NCBI GenBank assembly: GCA_022841885.1
Contig: JALHQP010000011.1
Coordinates: forward strand, 1 to 56,306
Source: Aquincola sp.
GTDB lineage: Bacteria > Pseudomonadota > Gammaproteobacteria > Burkholderiales > Burkholderiaceae_C
Reading direction: 5' to 3'
Length of the DNA: 56,306 bases
Below are positions 30,191-41,248 of the stretch, piece by piece. How positions within the stretch are numbered: the stretch's first letter is position 1; every line of letters begins with the position of its first letter. Made by a program: the position numbers and the translations under genes. The notes under the pieces were generated by a model. That model was not told where the DNA came from. It saw only the letters and a program-made list of their open reading frames with translations, and ran no database searches.

Positions 30191-30994
30191 ATGGAAGCCC
30201 TGTTGCCGTGGATCCTCGCGTCGGTCGTCCTCGTGGCGCTCGCCGCCATGTTGCTGGCATGGCGCCTGCCGCGTCGAAGCGCGCAGCAGCCGAAGCCGCT
30301 TCCAAGCGAGTGGGCGCTCGCCCCCAGGCCAGTGTTTTCGACCGACGAGCGGCGCGTGTACCGGCAGCTGCGCGAAGCGCTGCCGCATCACATCGTGCTG
30401 TCCAAGCTGCCGCTGGTGCGCTTTTGCCAGCCCAGCGACCCGAATGAAGTCCGCTACTGGTACGAGTTGCTGGGCTCGATTCATGTCACCTTCGCCATCT
30501 GCAGCGCCAACGGGCGCGTGCTGGCCGCGATCGACCTCGACACCGACCGTGGCAATTCGAGACGCATCACTCAGATCAAGCAGTCGGTGCTGGGCGCCTG
30601 CCGCGTGCGCTACCTGCGCTGCCCGGTGGACAACCTGCCGTCGATCGCCGAACTGCAGTTGCTCGTGCCGCAGGCTGCTGCCGCCTCGCGTGGGCCGCAG
30701 CCCGCACCGAGCCGGCCACAGCCGCACGCTGATGGCGCAACCGAAGCCGGCCCGACGCGACGTCGGCCCGAACGCGCGACGCTTTGGCAGGACTCGAGCT
30801 TCTTCCAGGACTCGTTCTTCGCACCCGACAACCGGCTCGACGTCAGTGTCCCGGGTGAATTGGGCGGGTACGACACGCGGCAATCGCCCCGTACCTCGTT
30901 GCCCGCCGACGCTCGCGACAGCGCGTCCGGCTCGGACAGCGCCCCCGGCGCGGGGGAAGCTGAACGCCTGCAGGGCACAGGCACCCACAACTGA
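30191..30994 (+). CDS. DUF2726-like membrane-anchored protein
   Basis: A 267-residue protein with one N-terminal membrane helix (residues 5-24, LPWILASVVLVALAAMLLAW). A DUF2726-type domain occupies about 50-160. The domain reads VFSTDERRVYRQLREALPHH, then SKLPLVRFCQ and CSANGRVLAAIDLDTDRG, the last being reminiscent of a nuclease-like strand with Asp residues. The remaining 100 residues are Pro/Ser/Arg-rich and probably disordered. ATG 30191 was taken in preference to the in-frame opening at 30143 because the membrane helix follows directly. Neighbours offer no clue to function. Confidence 0.75.
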   Translation: MEALLPWILASVVLVALAAMLLAWRLPRRSAQQPKPLPSEWALAPRPVFSTDERRVYRQLREALPHHIVLSKLPLVRFCQPSDPNEVRYWYELLGSIHVTFAICSANGRVLAAIDLDTDRGNSRRITQIKQSVLGACRVRYLRCPVDNLPSIAELQLLVPQAAAASRGPQPAPSRPQPHADGATEAGPTRRRPERATLWQDSSFFQDSFFAPDNRLDVSVPGELGGYDTRQSPRTSLPADARDSASGSDSAPGAGEAERLQGTGTHN

Positions 30995-31024
30995 GACCTT
31001 GATGCGCGCGCCGACAATGCGCGC

Positions 31025-32062
31025 ATGACCAGCGACTCACCCAGACCGGCACCGGCCTATGCCGGACTCGAACCGACGACGGTGCTCGACGCACTCGACG
31101 CGCTCGGCCTGCGTGGCGATGGCCGGCTGCTGCAACTGAACTCCTACGAGAACCGCGTCTACCAGGTTCATCTCGAAGATGGCCACGTGGTGGTGGCCAA
31201 GTTCTACCGCCCGGGCCGTTGGACCGACGCGCAGATTCTCGAAGAGCACGGCTTCGCGCGCGAGCTGGCCACCGCCGACGTCCCGGTGGTGCCGCCGAAC
31301 CTGCTGGCCGCCGTCGACGGATCGGCGCATCTCGTCGGCGACCCACCCACCTTGGCGCATGTGCGGTCGGGTCCGGCCGAACACCGCGTCGCCGTCAGTG
31401 CGCGCCATGCCGGACACGGCCCCGAACTCGAGAACCCGGCCGTACTGCAGTGGCTCGGTCGCTTCCTCGGCCGCGTGCACGCCATCGGGCAGCAGGCGCG
31501 CTTCACCCACCGGCGCTCGATCGGCCCGGCGTGGGTCGTCGCGGCGCGCGAACGCCTGGCAGCCGGCGAACACATCCCGCCCGCCGAGCGCAGGCCCTGG
31601 CTGCGCCGCTGCGACGAGGCGCTTGCCCTGATCGAGCAGGCCTTTGCGGCGCCGCCATTCCAGAGCCTGCGCCTGCACGGCGACTTCCACCCCGGCAACG
31701 TGATGTGGCGCGATGAGGGCCCGCATGTGGTCGATCTGGACGACGCCGTCAACGGCCCGGCGGTGCAGGACCTGTGGATGCTGCTGTCAGGCGACGCGGC
31801 CGCGATGCGCGCGCAGTTTGCAGACCTGCTCGAGGGCTATCGCGTGTTCATGCCATTCGACGAGCGCGAACTCGCGCTGATCGAGCCGCTGCGCACGCTG
31901 CGCATGATCTGCCACAGCGACTGGATCGCGCAGCGCTGGAGCGACCCCGCGTTCCCGATCGCCTTTCCCTGGTTCGGCAGCGCCGGCTACTGGTCGCAGC
32001 AGACGATCCAGCTCGCCGAACAGGTCGAGGCGATGCGCGAGCCGCCGCTCACGCTCAGCTAG
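31025..32062 (+). CDS. srkA: Stress-response serine/threonine protein kinase SrkA (YihE/RdoA)
   Basis: A 345-residue cytosolic kinase with the aminoglycoside-phosphotransferase-like fold. Key motifs are [10 protein letters not shown] (nucleotide loop), [11 protein letters not shown] with the ATP-binding Lys, the catalytic loop [14 protein letters not shown] and the metal-binding [19 protein letters not shown]. coli SrkA counters toxin- and stress-induced death and sits with dsbA; that neighbour is absent here. The protein is slightly longer than the E. coli form through its N-terminus. It converges on htpG with an 8-base overlap of coding ends. Confidence 0.92.
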   Translation: MTSDSPRPAPAYAGLEPTTVLDALDALGLRGDGRLLQLNSYENRVYQVHLEDGHVVVAKFYRPGRWTDAQILEEHGFARELATADVPVVPPNLLAAVDGSAHLVGDPPTLAHVRSGPAEHRVAVSARHAGHGPELENPAVLQWLGRFLGRVHAIGQQARFTHRRSIGPAWVVAARERLAAGEHIPPAERRPWLRRCDEALALIEQAFAAPPFQSLRLHGDFHPGNVMWRDEGPHVVDLDDAVNGPAVQDLWMLLSGDAAAMRAQFADLLEGYRVFMPFDERELALIEPLRTLRMICHSDWIAQRWSDPAFPIAFPWFGSAGYWSQQTIQLAEQVEAMREPPLTLS

Positions 32063-33941
32063 CCGCAGTCAGCAGGCGCGTCACGCGCTGCACATGTGCC
32101 GCCGGGTCTTCGAGCTGCCCGCCTTCGGCCAGCCAGGCCTGGTCGAACAGCAGGTGTGCCAGGTCGTCGAAGTGCGCCGCATCGACCTCCAGCCGCTTCA
32201 CCAGCGGGTGGTCCGCGTTGACCTCGAGGATCGGCTGGCTCGCGGGCGCACCCTGCCCGGCCTGCTTGAGCATGCGTGCGAGGTGCGCGCTCATGTCGCC
32301 CTCCTCGACGACGATGCAGGCAGGCGAATCGACCAGTCGGGTGCTGGCGCGCACGTCCTTGACACGGTCCTTCAGCGCCTGCTTCAGCCTGTCCTGCATC
32401 GGCTTGAAAGCTTCGGCTGCCGCCTCGGCCGCCTTCTTCTCTTCCTCGTCCTGCAACTGCCCCAGGTCCACCGAGCCCTTGGCCACGCTCTGCAGCGGCC
32501 GGCCTTCGTACTCGAAGAGATGCGCGAGCATCCACTCGTCCACGCGATCGACGAGCAGCAGCACCTCGATGCCCTTCTTGCGGAAGACCTCGAGCTGCGG
32601 GCTCGACTTGGCGGCCAGCAGCGAGTCGGCCGTCACGTAGTAGATGCTCTCCTGGCCTTCCTTCATGCGCGACACGTAGTCGGCCAGCGACACACCCTGG
32701 GTGTCGGTCGTGGCATGGGTCGAGGCGAAGCGCAGCAGCTTGGCCAGTCGCTCCGAGTTGGCGTGGTCCTCGCCGACGCCCTCCTTGATGACCGCACCGA
32801 ACTCCTTCCAGAATGCGGCGTACTTGTCCTTCTGGTTCTCGGCCAGGTCCTCGATCATCGACAGCACGCGCTTGGTCGCGCCTTCGCGGATCGTCTTCAC
32901 GTCGCGACTTTCCTGCAGCAACTCCCGGCTGACGTTCAGCGGCAGGTCGGCCGAGTCGATCACGCCCTTGACGAAGCGCAGGTAGGTCGGCATCAGGGCC
33001 TGTGCGTCGTCCATGATGAACACGCGCTTGACGTACAGCTTGACGCCGGCGCGCCGATCGCGGTTCCACAGATCGAACGGCGCCTTGGCCGGGATATAGA
33101 GCAGCTGCGTGTACTCGCTGCGTCCCTCGACCTTGTTGTGCGTGTAGGCCAGCGGCGCGTCCGAGTCGTAGCTGATCTGCTTGTAGAACTCCTGGTACTG
33201 CGCGTCGGTCACCTCGCTCTTGGGCCGGGTCCACAGCGCGGCGGCCTTGTTGACCGTCTCCCATTCGTCGGTCATCTTGTACTCGGCCTTCTCGCCGATC
33301 CACTCTTCCTTGCGCATCAGGATCGGCAGCGAGATGTGGTCCGAGTACTTGCTGATGATCGACTTCAGCTTCCAGGTCTTGGCGAACTCCTCTTCACCCT
33401 CGCGCAGGTGCAGGATCACGTCGGTGCCGCGCGCCGGCTTGTCGATCGACTCGACCTCGAACTGGCCCGAGCCGTCGCTGGTCCAGCGCACGCCCTGGTT
33501 CGGCGCCAGGCCCGCACGGCGCGACTCGACCGTGATGCGGTCGGCGACGATGAAGCCCGAGTAGAAGCCGACGCCGAACTGGCCGATCAGGTTGGCGTCG
33601 CCTTTCTTTTCGCCCAGCTTGGCCAGGAAGTCGCGCGTGCCGCTCTTGGCGATCGTTCCCAGGTGCTCGATCGCCTCGGCCTCGCTCATGCCGATGCCGT
33701 TGTCGCGGATCGTGATGGTCTTGGCTTCGGCGTCGAAGAAGACGCGGATCTCGAGGTTCGGCGCGTCTTCGTACAAGCCAGGCGCGTCCAGTGCCTCGAA
33801 GCGCAGTTTGTCGCAGGCGTCGCTGGCGTTGGACACCAGCTCGCGCAGGAAGATCTCCTTGTTCGAGTACAGCGAGTGGGTGACCAGGTGCAGGATCTGC
33901 TGCACTTCGGCCTGGAAGGCATGGGTGTGTTTCTGGCTCAT
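32055..33941 (-). CDS. htpG: Molecular chaperone HtpG (Hsp90 family)
   Basis: A 628-residue ATP-dependent chaperone dimer, the expected length. The N-terminal ATPase domain (1-220) shows [20 protein letters not shown] with the catalytic Glu, [20 protein letters not shown], and [17 protein letters not shown]. The middle domain (230-500) contains [20 protein letters not shown] and the C-terminal dimerisation domain follows. ATG 33941 begins [19 protein letters not shown], the standard N-terminus. No sigma-32-type promoter was recognised upstream by eye. Confidence 0.98.
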   Translation of the reverse strand: MSQKHTHAFQAEVQQILHLVTHSLYSNKEIFLRELVSNASDACDKLRFEALDAPGLYEDAPNLEIRVFFDAEAKTITIRDNGIGMSEAEAIEHLGTIAKSGTRDFLAKLGEKKGDANLIGQFGVGFYSGFIVADRITVESRRAGLAPNQGVRWTSDGSGQFEVESIDKPARGTDVILHLREGEEEFAKTWKLKSIISKYSDHISLPILMRKEEWIGEKAEYKMTDEWETVNKAAALWTRPKSEVTDAQYQEFYKQISYDSDAPLAYTHNKVEGRSEYTQLLYIPAKAPFDLWNRDRRAGVKLYVKRVFIMDDAQALMPTYLRFVKGVIDSADLPLNVSRELLQESRDVKTIREGATKRVLSMIEDLAENQKDKYAAFWKEFGAVIKEGVGEDHANSERLAKLLRFASTHATTDTQGVSLADYVSRMKEGQESIYYVTADSLLAAKSSPQLEVFRKKGIEVLLLVDRVDEWMLAHLFEYEGRPLQSVAKGSVDLGQLQDEEEKKAAEAAAEAFKPMQDRLKQALKDRVKDVRASTRLVDSPACIVVEEGDMSAHLARMLKQAGQGAPASQPILEVNADHPLVKRLEVDAAHFDDLAHLLFDQAWLAEGGQLEDPAAHVQRVTRLLTAAS

Positions 33942-34079
33942 GGGGTTCGATGCAGTGGCACGATGGCGCGCGACGTGCGGCCGGAGCGGGTATTTTCAAG
34001 CCTGCGCGTCATGGCGGCCCCGAGCCGGCCGTCCAGACATGGCAGCCCCCTTTTGGCTGTCCCTTCCAGGAGAAACTCG

Positions 34080-34430
34080 ATGCACGAATACTTGTTGCTG
34101 CTGCACGAAACCCCGGGCGACTTCGCCGGCCTGTCCCCGGCCCAGATGCAGGAGATCGTCGATCGCTACTCGGCCTGGGCCGGCGAGATGGCCCAGCGCG
34201 GACTGCTGGTCTCGGGCAAGAAGCTGGTCGACGACGGTGGCCGCCACCTGCGCCTGGGGCCGGTCGCACCGCTGGCCAGCGACGGCCCGTACGCCGAGGC
34301 CAAGGACGTGATCGGTGGCCTGTTCATCATCAAGGCCGACAACGATGCACAGGCCGAGACGCTGGCTGCCGAGTGCCCGCACCTGCATGGGCGCAACTGG
34401 GTCGAGATCCGCCGCATCGATCCGGTGTAG
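34080..34430 (+). CDS. YCII/DGPF-domain protein
   Basis: A 116-residue single-domain protein. HEYLLLLHETPGDFAGLSP begins a ferredoxin-like fold, and the signature DGPYAEAKDVIGGLFIIKAD corresponds to the DGPF(A)ETKE motif of this subfamily. AGGAG at 34068-34072 supports ATG 34080. The next gene, an ECF sigma factor with a long C-terminal extension, begins on the base after this stop. That pairing is a recognised one (ECF42 sigma factors with DGPF proteins), and such proteins are thought to be targets or partners of the sigma factor. No enzymatic activity is established for the subfamily. Confidence 0.9.
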   Translation: MHEYLLLLHETPGDFAGLSPAQMQEIVDRYSAWAGEMAQRGLLVSGKKLVDDGGRHLRLGPVAPLASDGPYAEAKDVIGGLFIIKADNDAQAETLAAECPHLHGRNWVEIRRIDPV

Positions 34431-35663
34431 GTGCAGGAACTCGACCCCCTGTTGCGCGCGCAGCGCGGCCGGCTGGTCGCGCTGCTCACGCGCACGCTCG
34501 GCCTGGCCCATCTCGCGCTGGCCGAGGACGCGGTGCAGACCGCCAGCCTGCGCGCGCTCGACCGCTGGCCGCGTGACGGCGTGCCCGACAACCCCGCCGG
34601 CTGGCTTTACCGGGTCGCCCGCCATGCCGCGATCGACGCATTGCGGCACGACGCGCCGCTGCAGCCGCTCGACGAGGACGAAAGCGGTGACGCCACGCTG
34701 CCCACCGTCGCACCCCCGGCAGGCCGCTTCGCCGGCGAACTCGACGACGACGAGCTCGCGCTGCTGTTCGCCGCCTGCCACCCGGCGTTGCCGGTGGCGT
34801 CGCAGGTGGCGCTGGCCCTGCGCGCCCTGCGCGGCTTCGAGCTCTCGACCATCGCCGACGGGTTGCTCTGCAGCGAGGCCGCGCTGGCGCAGCGCCTGGC
34901 GCGTGCGCGCCGCGAGCTGCGCGACCTGCCGCTGGGCGTGCCCGCCGGACAGGAACTCGCGCCGCGGCGCGACGCCGTGCTCTCGGCCCTGCTGCTGATG
35001 TTCAACGCGGGCTGGCAGGCCGAGGCCCGCGAGGCGCGCGAACTGTGCTGGGACGCGATCCGCCTCGCGCGGGCGCTGGCGGCGCACCCTGCGGTCGCCC
35101 ATCCCGACGCCGACGCCCTGGCGGCGCTGCTGTTGTTGCACGGCGCACGCCTGACCGGCCGCCACGACGAAGCCGGCCAACTCGTGCCGCTGGCCGGCCA
35201 GCCACGTGATCGCTGGGACCAGGGCATGCGGCGCCTCGGGCTGGCGCACTTGGCCCACGGCCAGCGTGCGGTGGCGCTGTCGCGCTACCACCTGCAGGCC
35301 GGCATCGCAGCCGAGCATGCACTGGCAACCGATTACGCGCGCACGAACTGGCCGCGCATCGTCGGCTACTACGAAACCCTGCTGGCGCTGGACGGTGGCG
35401 CGGCACCTCGCCTGTCGCACGCCATCGCACTGGCCGAGGCCGGCGAGCCGACGCGTGCCTGCACCGCACTGGAAACGCTGCTGCCGGAGGTGCCCGAGGC
35501 CTTGCGGCCCCATGCCCATGCCGCGCTGTCGCACGCGCTGTGGCGGCTGGACGACCTCGACGGCGCGGCCGCGCAACTCGACGCGGCGATCGCCCACGCC
35601 CGCAACGACGCCGATCGCCGCCTGCTGCAGCGCCGCCGCGCGAGCCAGTTCGGTCAGCGGTAG
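34431..35663 (+). CDS. ECF sigma factor with C-terminal TPR-like extension (ECF42-like)
   Basis: A 410-residue sigma factor, more than twice a minimal ECF protein. Region 2 lies at about 10-80 ([20 protein letters not shown], then [19 protein letters not shown]) and region 4 at about 110-165 ([20 protein letters not shown]). Residues 180-410 form the extension of helical repeats: [42 protein letters not shown] and [20 protein letters not shown]. In ECF42 proteins this extension takes the place of a separate anti-sigma factor in setting activity. It starts at GTG 34431, directly after the DGPF gene stop, and its end overlaps the end of dadA by 10 bases. Confidence 0.9.
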   Translation: MQELDPLLRAQRGRLVALLTRTLGLAHLALAEDAVQTASLRALDRWPRDGVPDNPAGWLYRVARHAAIDALRHDAPLQPLDEDESGDATLPTVAPPAGRFAGELDDDELALLFAACHPALPVASQVALALRALRGFELSTIADGLLCSEAALAQRLARARRELRDLPLGVPAGQELAPRRDAVLSALLLMFNAGWQAEAREARELCWDAIRLARALAAHPAVAHPDADALAALLLLHGARLTGRHDEAGQLVPLAGQPRDRWDQGMRRLGLAHLAHGQRAVALSRYHLQAGIAAEHALATDYARTNWPRIVGYYETLLALDGGAAPRLSHAIALAEAGEPTRACTALETLLPEVPEALRPHAHAALSHALWRLDDLDGAAAQLDAAIAHARNDADRRLLQRRRASQFGQR

Positions 35664-36907
35664 CGCGCCACCGTCAGCCCGTCCATGTCGATCGGCGGCT
35701 TGCGCCCGCCAATCAGCGCCGCCATCACCTTGGCGGTGCCGGCGGCCATGGTCCAGCCGAGCGTGCCGTGGCCGGTGGCGAGCCACAAGTTGGGCATCTC
35801 GGTGCCCCCCACCACCGGCGTGCCGTCGGGTGTCATCGGCCGCAGGCCACACCAGAACTCGCTGCGCCCGAGGTCGCCGCCGTCGGGGAACAGGTCGGCC
35901 ACCACGTGCATCAGCGTGTGCCGCCGCGCCTCGTGCAGCTTGAGCGTGTAGCCGGCCAACTCGGCCGTACCGCCGACGCGGATGCGGTCGCCCAGGCGCG
36001 TGATCGCGATCTTGTGCGTCTCGTCCATCACGGTCGACTCGGGCGCACCCGCCGGGTCGGTGATCGGCAGCGTGATCGAGTAGCCCTTGACCGGGTAGAC
36101 CGGGAGGTCGATGCCCAGCGGCGCCAGCAGCGGCGTCGATTGACTGCCCAGCGCCACGAGGTAGGCGTCGCCCTGCACCCGGCCCTGGTCGGTCACCACG
36201 CCGGTGATGCGCTTGCCATCGGTCAGCAGCGAGCGGATCGACTCGGAAAAGCGCAGCTTCGCCCCTTTGGCCGCGGCCAGCTCGGCGATGCGGTTGGTGA
36301 ACTTGAAGCAGTCGCCGGTCTCGTCGCCCGGCAGGCGCAGGCCGCCGACGAACTTGTCGCGCACGCGCGCCAGCGCCGGCTCGTATTCGATGCAGCCGCC
36401 GCGACCGAGCACCTGGTAGGGCACGCCAAAGCGGTCGAGGATCTCGGTGTCCTTGGCCGTGCCGTCGAGCTGCTGCTGGGTGCGAAACAGCTGCAGCGTG
36501 CCCTGCATGCGCTCGTCGTAGGCAATGCCGGTGGCCTCGCGCAGCGCCTTCATGCAGTCGCGGCTGTACTCGGCCAGACGCACCATGCGGCCCTTGTTCA
36601 GCTCGTAGCGCGCCGCCGTGCAGTTGCGCAGCATCGCCAGGATCCAACCGATCATCGGCCAGTCCAGGTGCGGCCGCAGCACCAGCGGCCGGTGCTCCAT
36701 CAGCAGCCACTTGATCGCCTTGATCGGCACGCCCGGTCCGGCCCAGGGCGCCGAGTAGCCGGGCGAGACCTCGCCGGCATTGGCATAGCTGGTCTCGAGC
36801 GCAGGCCCCGGCTGGCGGTCGATCAGCGTCACCTCATGCCCGTCGCTCGCCAGCTCATAGGCCGCGGTACAGCCGATCACCCCGCCGCCCAGCACCAACA
36901 CCTTCAT
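35654..36907 (-). CDS. dadA: D-amino acid dehydrogenase small subunit
   Basis: A 417-residue FAD enzyme that oxidises D-amino acids, chiefly D-alanine, to keto acids and passes electrons to the respiratory chain at the inner membrane face. The N-terminal dinucleotide fold is clear ([20 protein letters not shown], then [16 protein letters not shown]). The DadA signature [20 protein letters not shown] follows, and the C-terminal FAD contact is [23 protein letters not shown] 36907 has AGGAGG nine bases upstream. No alanine racemase gene is adjacent. It is divergent from amn with only 47 bases between starts. Confidence 0.95.
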   Translation of the reverse strand: MKVLVLGGGVIGCTAAYELASDGHEVTLIDRQPGPALETSYANAGEVSPGYSAPWAGPGVPIKAIKWLLMEHRPLVLRPHLDWPMIGWILAMLRNCTAARYELNKGRMVRLAEYSRDCMKALREATGIAYDERMQGTLQLFRTQQQLDGTAKDTEILDRFGVPYQVLGRGGCIEYEPALARVRDKFVGGLRLPGDETGDCFKFTNRIAELAAAKGAKLRFSESIRSLLTDGKRITGVVTDQGRVQGDAYLVALGSQSTPLLAPLGIDLPVYPVKGYSITLPITDPAGAPESTVMDETHKIAITRLGDRIRVGGTAELAGYTLKLHEARRHTLMHVVADLFPDGGDLGRSEFWCGLRPMTPDGTPVVGGTEMPNLWLATGHGTLGWTMAAGTAKVMAALIGGRKPPIDMDGLTVARYR

Positions 36908-36954
36908 TCGCGCTCGCCTCCTGCGCATGCAGTTTACGCAGCGAAGGCGCGACA

Positions 36955-38424
36955 ATGCCCCCCATGATCACGCCCGACGTCGCCCCCCGCCGCGAATTCA
37001 ACGACCCCGACGCCGCGCTGACCCATGCGGCGGCGATCTACGACGCCGGCGTCGCGCACCTGCGCGGCCAGTTGCAGTCCTTCCTCGACGGCAACCTGCC
37101 CGGCGAGCGCGTGCGGGCCACCTACCCTTATGTGCGCATCCGCGTCGACACCGTGCTACGCGCCGACTCGCGCCTGGCCTACGGTTTCGTGGCCGGCCCG
37201 GGGCGCTACGAGACCACGCTGACGCGGCCCGACATCTTTGCCGAGTATTACCGCGAGCAGTTCCGCCTGCTGCTGCGCAACCACGCGGTCGCGCTCGAGG
37301 TGGGCGCGAGCGACGAACCGATCCCGGTGCATTTCTCGCTGGCCGAGGACGACCACCTCGAAGGCACGCTGACGCCGCAGCGCCGCCAGCTGATGCGCGA
37401 CCTGTTCGACCTGCCCGACCTGGCCGCGATGGACGACGGCATCGCCAACGGCACGCTTGACCCCGGCCCGCGCGAAGCGAGGCCGCTGGCGCTGTTCACC
37501 GCGCCGCGGGTGGACTACTCGCTGCATCGGCTGCGCCACTACACCGGTACCCGGCCCGAGCACTTCCAGAACTTCGTGCTGTTCACGAACTACCAGTTCT
37601 ACATCGACGAATTCATCAAGCTCGGTCGCGAGACGATGGTCCAGGCCGGCTGCGAATACAGCGCCTTCATCGAGCCGGGCAACGTGACCACGCGACGCGG
37701 CGGCGCCAGCGAGGGCACGCCACCGCCGCGCCTGCCGCAGATGCCGGCCTACCACCTGGTGCGCCCGGACCACTCCGGCATCACGATGGTCAACATCGGC
37801 GTCGGCCCGGCCAACGCCAAGAACATGACCGACCACATCGCGGTGCTGCGCCCGCATGCGTGGGTCATGCTCGGCCATTGCGCGGGCCTGCGCAACACGC
37901 AGCAGCTGGGCGACTACGTGCTGGCTCACGGCTACGTGCGCGAGGACCATGTGCTCGACGAGGAGTTGCCGCTGTGGGTGCCGATTCCCGCGCTGGCCGA
38001 GATCCAGGTCGCGCTCGAGCGCGCGGTGGCCGACGTGACGCAGCTCAAGGGCTACGAGTTGAAGCGCGTCTTGCGCACCGGCACCGTGGCCACCACCGAC
38101 AACCGCAACTGGGAGCTGCTGCCGCACCCGGGCCCCGAGCGCCGCTTCAGCCAGAGCCGGGCGGTGGCACTCGACATGGAGAGCGCCACCATCGCCGCCA
38201 ACGGTTTCCGCTTCCGTGTGCCCTACGGCACGCTGCTGTGCGTGTCCGACAAGCCGCTGCACGGCGAGATCAAGCTGCCCGGCATGGCCAACCAGTTCTA
38301 TCGCGAGCGGGTCGACCAGCACCTGCGCATCGGCATGCGCGCGATCGAGTTGCTGCGCGAGGACGGCATGGGCTCCTTGCACAGCCGCAAGCTGCGCAGC
38401 TTCGCCGAGGTGGCGTTCCAGTAG
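36955..38424 (+). CDS. amn: AMP nucleosidase
   Basis: A 489-residue cytosolic enzyme that splits AMP into adenine and ribose 5-phosphate, controlling the adenylate pool. The N-terminal regulatory domain spans 1-200. The nucleoside-phosphorylase-like catalytic domain follows, with [60 protein letters not shown] and [20 protein letters not shown]. Length agrees with E. coli Amn at 484. ATG 36955 starts the frame; ATG 36964, three codons on, is nearly as good. It is monocistronic. Confidence 0.96.
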   Translation: MPPMITPDVAPRREFNDPDAALTHAAAIYDAGVAHLRGQLQSFLDGNLPGERVRATYPYVRIRVDTVLRADSRLAYGFVAGPGRYETTLTRPDIFAEYYREQFRLLLRNHAVALEVGASDEPIPVHFSLAEDDHLEGTLTPQRRQLMRDLFDLPDLAAMDDGIANGTLDPGPREARPLALFTAPRVDYSLHRLRHYTGTRPEHFQNFVLFTNYQFYIDEFIKLGRETMVQAGCEYSAFIEPGNVTTRRGGASEGTPPPRLPQMPAYHLVRPDHSGITMVNIGVGPANAKNMTDHIAVLRPHAWVMLGHCAGLRNTQQLGDYVLAHGYVREDHVLDEELPLWVPIPALAEIQVALERAVADVTQLKGYELKRVLRTGTVATTDNRNWELLPHPGPERRFSQSRAVALDMESATIAANGFRFRVPYGTLLCVSDKPLHGEIKLPGMANQFYRERVDQHLRIGMRAIELLREDGMGSLHSRKLRSFAEVAFQ

Positions 38425-38502
38425 ACGCCAACGCGCCGCTGTCTTTACATGGCTTGACCTGGCGCAAGCACCCCTGACATACCGCCGCCACAGACTGGCG
38501 GC

Positions 38503-39921
38503 ATGGACTTTGTCTCTCTGCGGCCTCGTCGCACGGCGCTCGCACTGTTCGTCGCCGCGGCCTGCGCGGCGGGCTGCAGCACGCTGCAAGCACCGGCCGC
38601 TGCGCCGCTGGGCGGCGCCAACACGCCCGCGCAATGGTCGGCCTCGAGCGCCGCCGCCACGGCGACCGAACTCGCCGCCTGGTGGCGCCGCTTCGGCGAC
38701 CCCACGCTCGACACGTTGATTGCCGACGCGCTCACGGCCAACACCGACATCGCCGCCGCACAGGGACAACTGCGCCAGGCGCGCGCCCTGGCCGACGTGG
38801 CCGACGCCCAACGCGGTCCCTCGCTCGACGCCAGCGGTTCGGCCCAGCGCGGGCGCTCGAACTCCGCCGCGGCCAGCAGTCGCTTCCAGGCCGGACTCGA
38901 CGCCGGTTGGGAGATCGACGTCTTCGGCGGCCGCCGCGCCGCCGCCACCGCCAGCGCGCTCGACGCGCGGGCCAGTGCCGCGACCTTGGCCGACGTGCAG
39001 GTGTCGGTGGCGGCCGAGGTGGCCCTGGCCTACCTGTCGCTGCGCGGCAGCGAGGCGCGCCTCACGATCGCGCAGGACAACCTCGCGAGCCAGCAGGAGA
39101 CGCTGCAGATCACCGAGTGGCGAGTGCAGGCCGGTCTGGCCACCTCGCTGAACGCCGAGCAGGCCCGCGCCGCCGTCGAGCAGACGCGCGCGCAGTTGCC
39201 CGCGCTGCAGAAGGCGGCTGCGCTGTCGCGCCACCAGTTGGCACGGCTCACCGGCCGCCACGTTGCCGAACTGCCGGCGCTCGCTGCCGGCCCGCTGCCC
39301 GCCGCCCCGGCCGACCTGGCATTGGCCTTCCCCGCCGACACGCTGCGCCAGCGCGCCGATGTGCGCGCGGCCGAGGCGCGCGTGGCCGCCGCCGCACAGC
39401 GCGTCGTGCAGGCCGACGCTGCGCGCCACCCCTCGTTCTCGCTCAGCGGCTCGCTCGGTCTGTCGGCGCTGACGCTGTCGGGCCTGACCGGCGGCGGCGC
39501 GGTCGCCAGCTCGCTGCTGGCCGGTGTGTCGCTGCCGATCTTCGACGGCGGTGCGGCCAAGGCCCAGGTCAATGCACAACACGCTGCCTTCGACGCCGCA
39601 CAGACCGCTTGGCGCGCCGGTGTGCTCGGCGCGTTGAAGGAAGTCGAGGACGCCCTGGTCACCCTGCAGCGCGACCGCGAACGCCTGGCTTCGCTGACCC
39701 GCGCCTCGGAAGCGGCCGCCAACGCCGCCCTGCTCGCACTCCAGCGCTACGCGAGCGGCCTGGTCGACTTCCAGACCGTGCTCGAGACACAGCGCTCGCA
39801 GCTCTCGGCGCAGGACAGCGTCGCCGGCGCGACGGTGGACGTCGCGACCGACCACGTGCGCCTGTACAAGGCCCTGGGCGGCGGTTGGCAGCCCGATGCG
39901 CCGCTGGCGTCGGCCCGTTGA
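38503..39921 (+). CDS. Outer-membrane efflux lipoprotein, TolC/NodT type
   Basis: A 472-residue outer-membrane channel of tripartite efflux pumps. The N-terminus is a lipoprotein signal (TALALFVAAACAAGC|STLQ, lipobox AAGC at residue 25), typical of the NodT/OprM branch. Two outer-membrane-efflux-protein repeats follow: AAWWRRFGDPTLDTLIADAL and VSLPIFDGGAAKAQVNAQHA begin characteristic segments, with long alpha-hairpins between. The adaptor gene starts 13 bases downstream, then the ATPase and permease, so all parts of one pump are encoded together. Confidence 0.93.
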   Translation: MDFVSLRPRRTALALFVAAACAAGCSTLQAPAAAPLGGANTPAQWSASSAAATATELAAWWRRFGDPTLDTLIADALTANTDIAAAQGQLRQARALADVADAQRGPSLDASGSAQRGRSNSAAASSRFQAGLDAGWEIDVFGGRRAAATASALDARASAATLADVQVSVAAEVALAYLSLRGSEARLTIAQDNLASQQETLQITEWRVQAGLATSLNAEQARAAVEQTRAQLPALQKAAALSRHQLARLTGRHVAELPALAAGPLPAAPADLALAFPADTLRQRADVRAAEARVAAAAQRVVQADAARHPSFSLSGSLGLSALTLSGLTGGGAVASSLLAGVSLPIFDGGAAKAQVNAQHAAFDAAQTAWRAGVLGALKEVEDALVTLQRDRERLASLTRASEAAANAALLALQRYASGLVDFQTVLETQRSQLSAQDSVAGATVDVATDHVRLYKALGGGWQPDAPLASAR

Positions 39922-39934
39922 GCACCCAAACCCT

Positions 39935-41248
39935 ATGAGCCCCACACCGCACCCCGCCACCCAAGTCCACGTCTCGGCCTTGCTCGGCGACGCCGCGCCG
40001 CGCCCCTGGTGGCGCCGGCCGACCCCCTGGATCGCCGCGGGCGTCGCCCTCGCGGCGCTGGCCGGCCTCTGGTTCTGGCAAGGCCAGCGCGCCGCCCAGG
40101 CCGCTCCGAGCTACGTGACCGAGAAGCTCGTGCGCGCCCCGCTTGTCGTCACCGTCAGCGCCGACGGCACGCTGCAGCCGACGCGCTCGGTCAACATCGG
40201 CAGTGAACTGTCGGGCACCGTCGCGCGCGTGCTGGTCGACGTGAACGACCGCGTCAAGAAGGGCCAGGTGCTGGTCGAGCTCGACACCGCGAAGCTGCGC
40301 GACCAGATCACGCGCTCGCGCGCTGCGCAGAGTTCAGCGCAAGCCGCCGTCGCACAGGCCGGCGCGACGCTGAAGGAAGCGCAAGGCAACCTGGCGCGGC
40401 TCGATGAAGTGTTCAAGCTCTCGGGCGGCAAGGTGCCCGCGCAGGCCGAACTCGACACCGCGCGCGCCACCGTCGAGCGCGCGCAGGCCGAGCAGGCGAG
40501 CGCACGCGCCAATGTGGCCAGCGCGCAGGCGCAGTTGTCCACCGACGAGACCAACCTGTCCAAGGCCTCGATCCGCTCGCCGATCGACGGCGTGGTGCTG
40601 ACCCGCACGGTCGACCCCGGCAACGCGGTGGCCGCGTCGCTGCAGGCCGTCACGCTGTTCACGATCGCCGAGGACCTCACCAAGCTGCAGCTCGAAGTCA
40701 ACGTCGACGAGACCGATGTCGGCCTGGTGGCCAACGGCCAGCAAGCCACGTTCACCGTCGGCGCCTACCTGAACCGGCGCTACCCGGCGGCGGTGACGCG
40801 CGTGGCCTTCGGCTCGACCAAGACCGACAACGTGGTCACCTACACCACACGCCTGGACGTGAACAACCAGGACCTGACGCTGCGCCCCGGCATGACCGCC
40901 ACCGCGACCATCCGCACCAGCGACCGTGCGCCGGCGCTGCTGGTGCCCAACACCGCGCTGCGCTTCACGCCGAGCGACGCGGGCGCCGCGGCGGCTGCCG
41001 CCTCCAGCCCCAGCATCGTGTCGCGCCTGATGCCGCGCCCGCCCGGCGCCGTGGCGCGGCGCGGTGCGACGCAGTCCAACGCGACGGGTGGCAGCCGCCA
41101 GCTCTGGCTGCTGCGCAACGGCAGGCCGGTCGCCATGCGCGTGACCGTCGGCGCGAGCGACGGCCGCCGCACCGAGGTCTCGTCACCCGAGCTCGCCGAG
41201 GGCGACGCCGTGATCGTCGACCAGCGCAGCAACGGGGCCGCGAAGTGA
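39935..41248 (+). CDS. Periplasmic adaptor of a MacAB-type efflux pump
   Basis: A 437-residue membrane-fusion protein. The membrane anchor is at about 30-50 (WIAAGVALAALAGLWFWQGQ). The barrel-sandwich hybrid begins VVTVSADGTLQPTRSVNIGS, the alpha-hairpin spans roughly 105-200 with heptads (ARATVERAQAEQASARANVA), and the second lipoyl half has SIRSPIDGVVLTRTVDPGN. The beta-barrel and membrane-proximal domain end the protein. Residues about 347-386 hold an unusual Ala/Ser/Pro-rich insertion, including a run of seven alanines, where relatives have a short loop. Its stop overlaps the next gene's GTG. The exported compound is unknown. Confidence 0.92.
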   Translation: MSPTPHPATQVHVSALLGDAAPRPWWRRPTPWIAAGVALAALAGLWFWQGQRAAQAAPSYVTEKLVRAPLVVTVSADGTLQPTRSVNIGSELSGTVARVLVDVNDRVKKGQVLVELDTAKLRDQITRSRAAQSSAQAAVAQAGATLKEAQGNLARLDEVFKLSGGKVPAQAELDTARATVERAQAEQASARANVASAQAQLSTDETNLSKASIRSPIDGVVLTRTVDPGNAVAASLQAVTLFTIAEDLTKLQLEVNVDETDVGLVANGQQATFTVGAYLNRRYPAAVTRVAFGSTKTDNVVTYTTRLDVNNQDLTLRPGMTATATIRTSDRAPALLVPNTALRFTPSDAGAAAAAASSPSIVSRLMPRPPGAVARRGATQSNATGGSRQLWLLRNGRPVAMRVTVGASDGRRTEVSSPELAEGDAVIVDQRSNGAAK

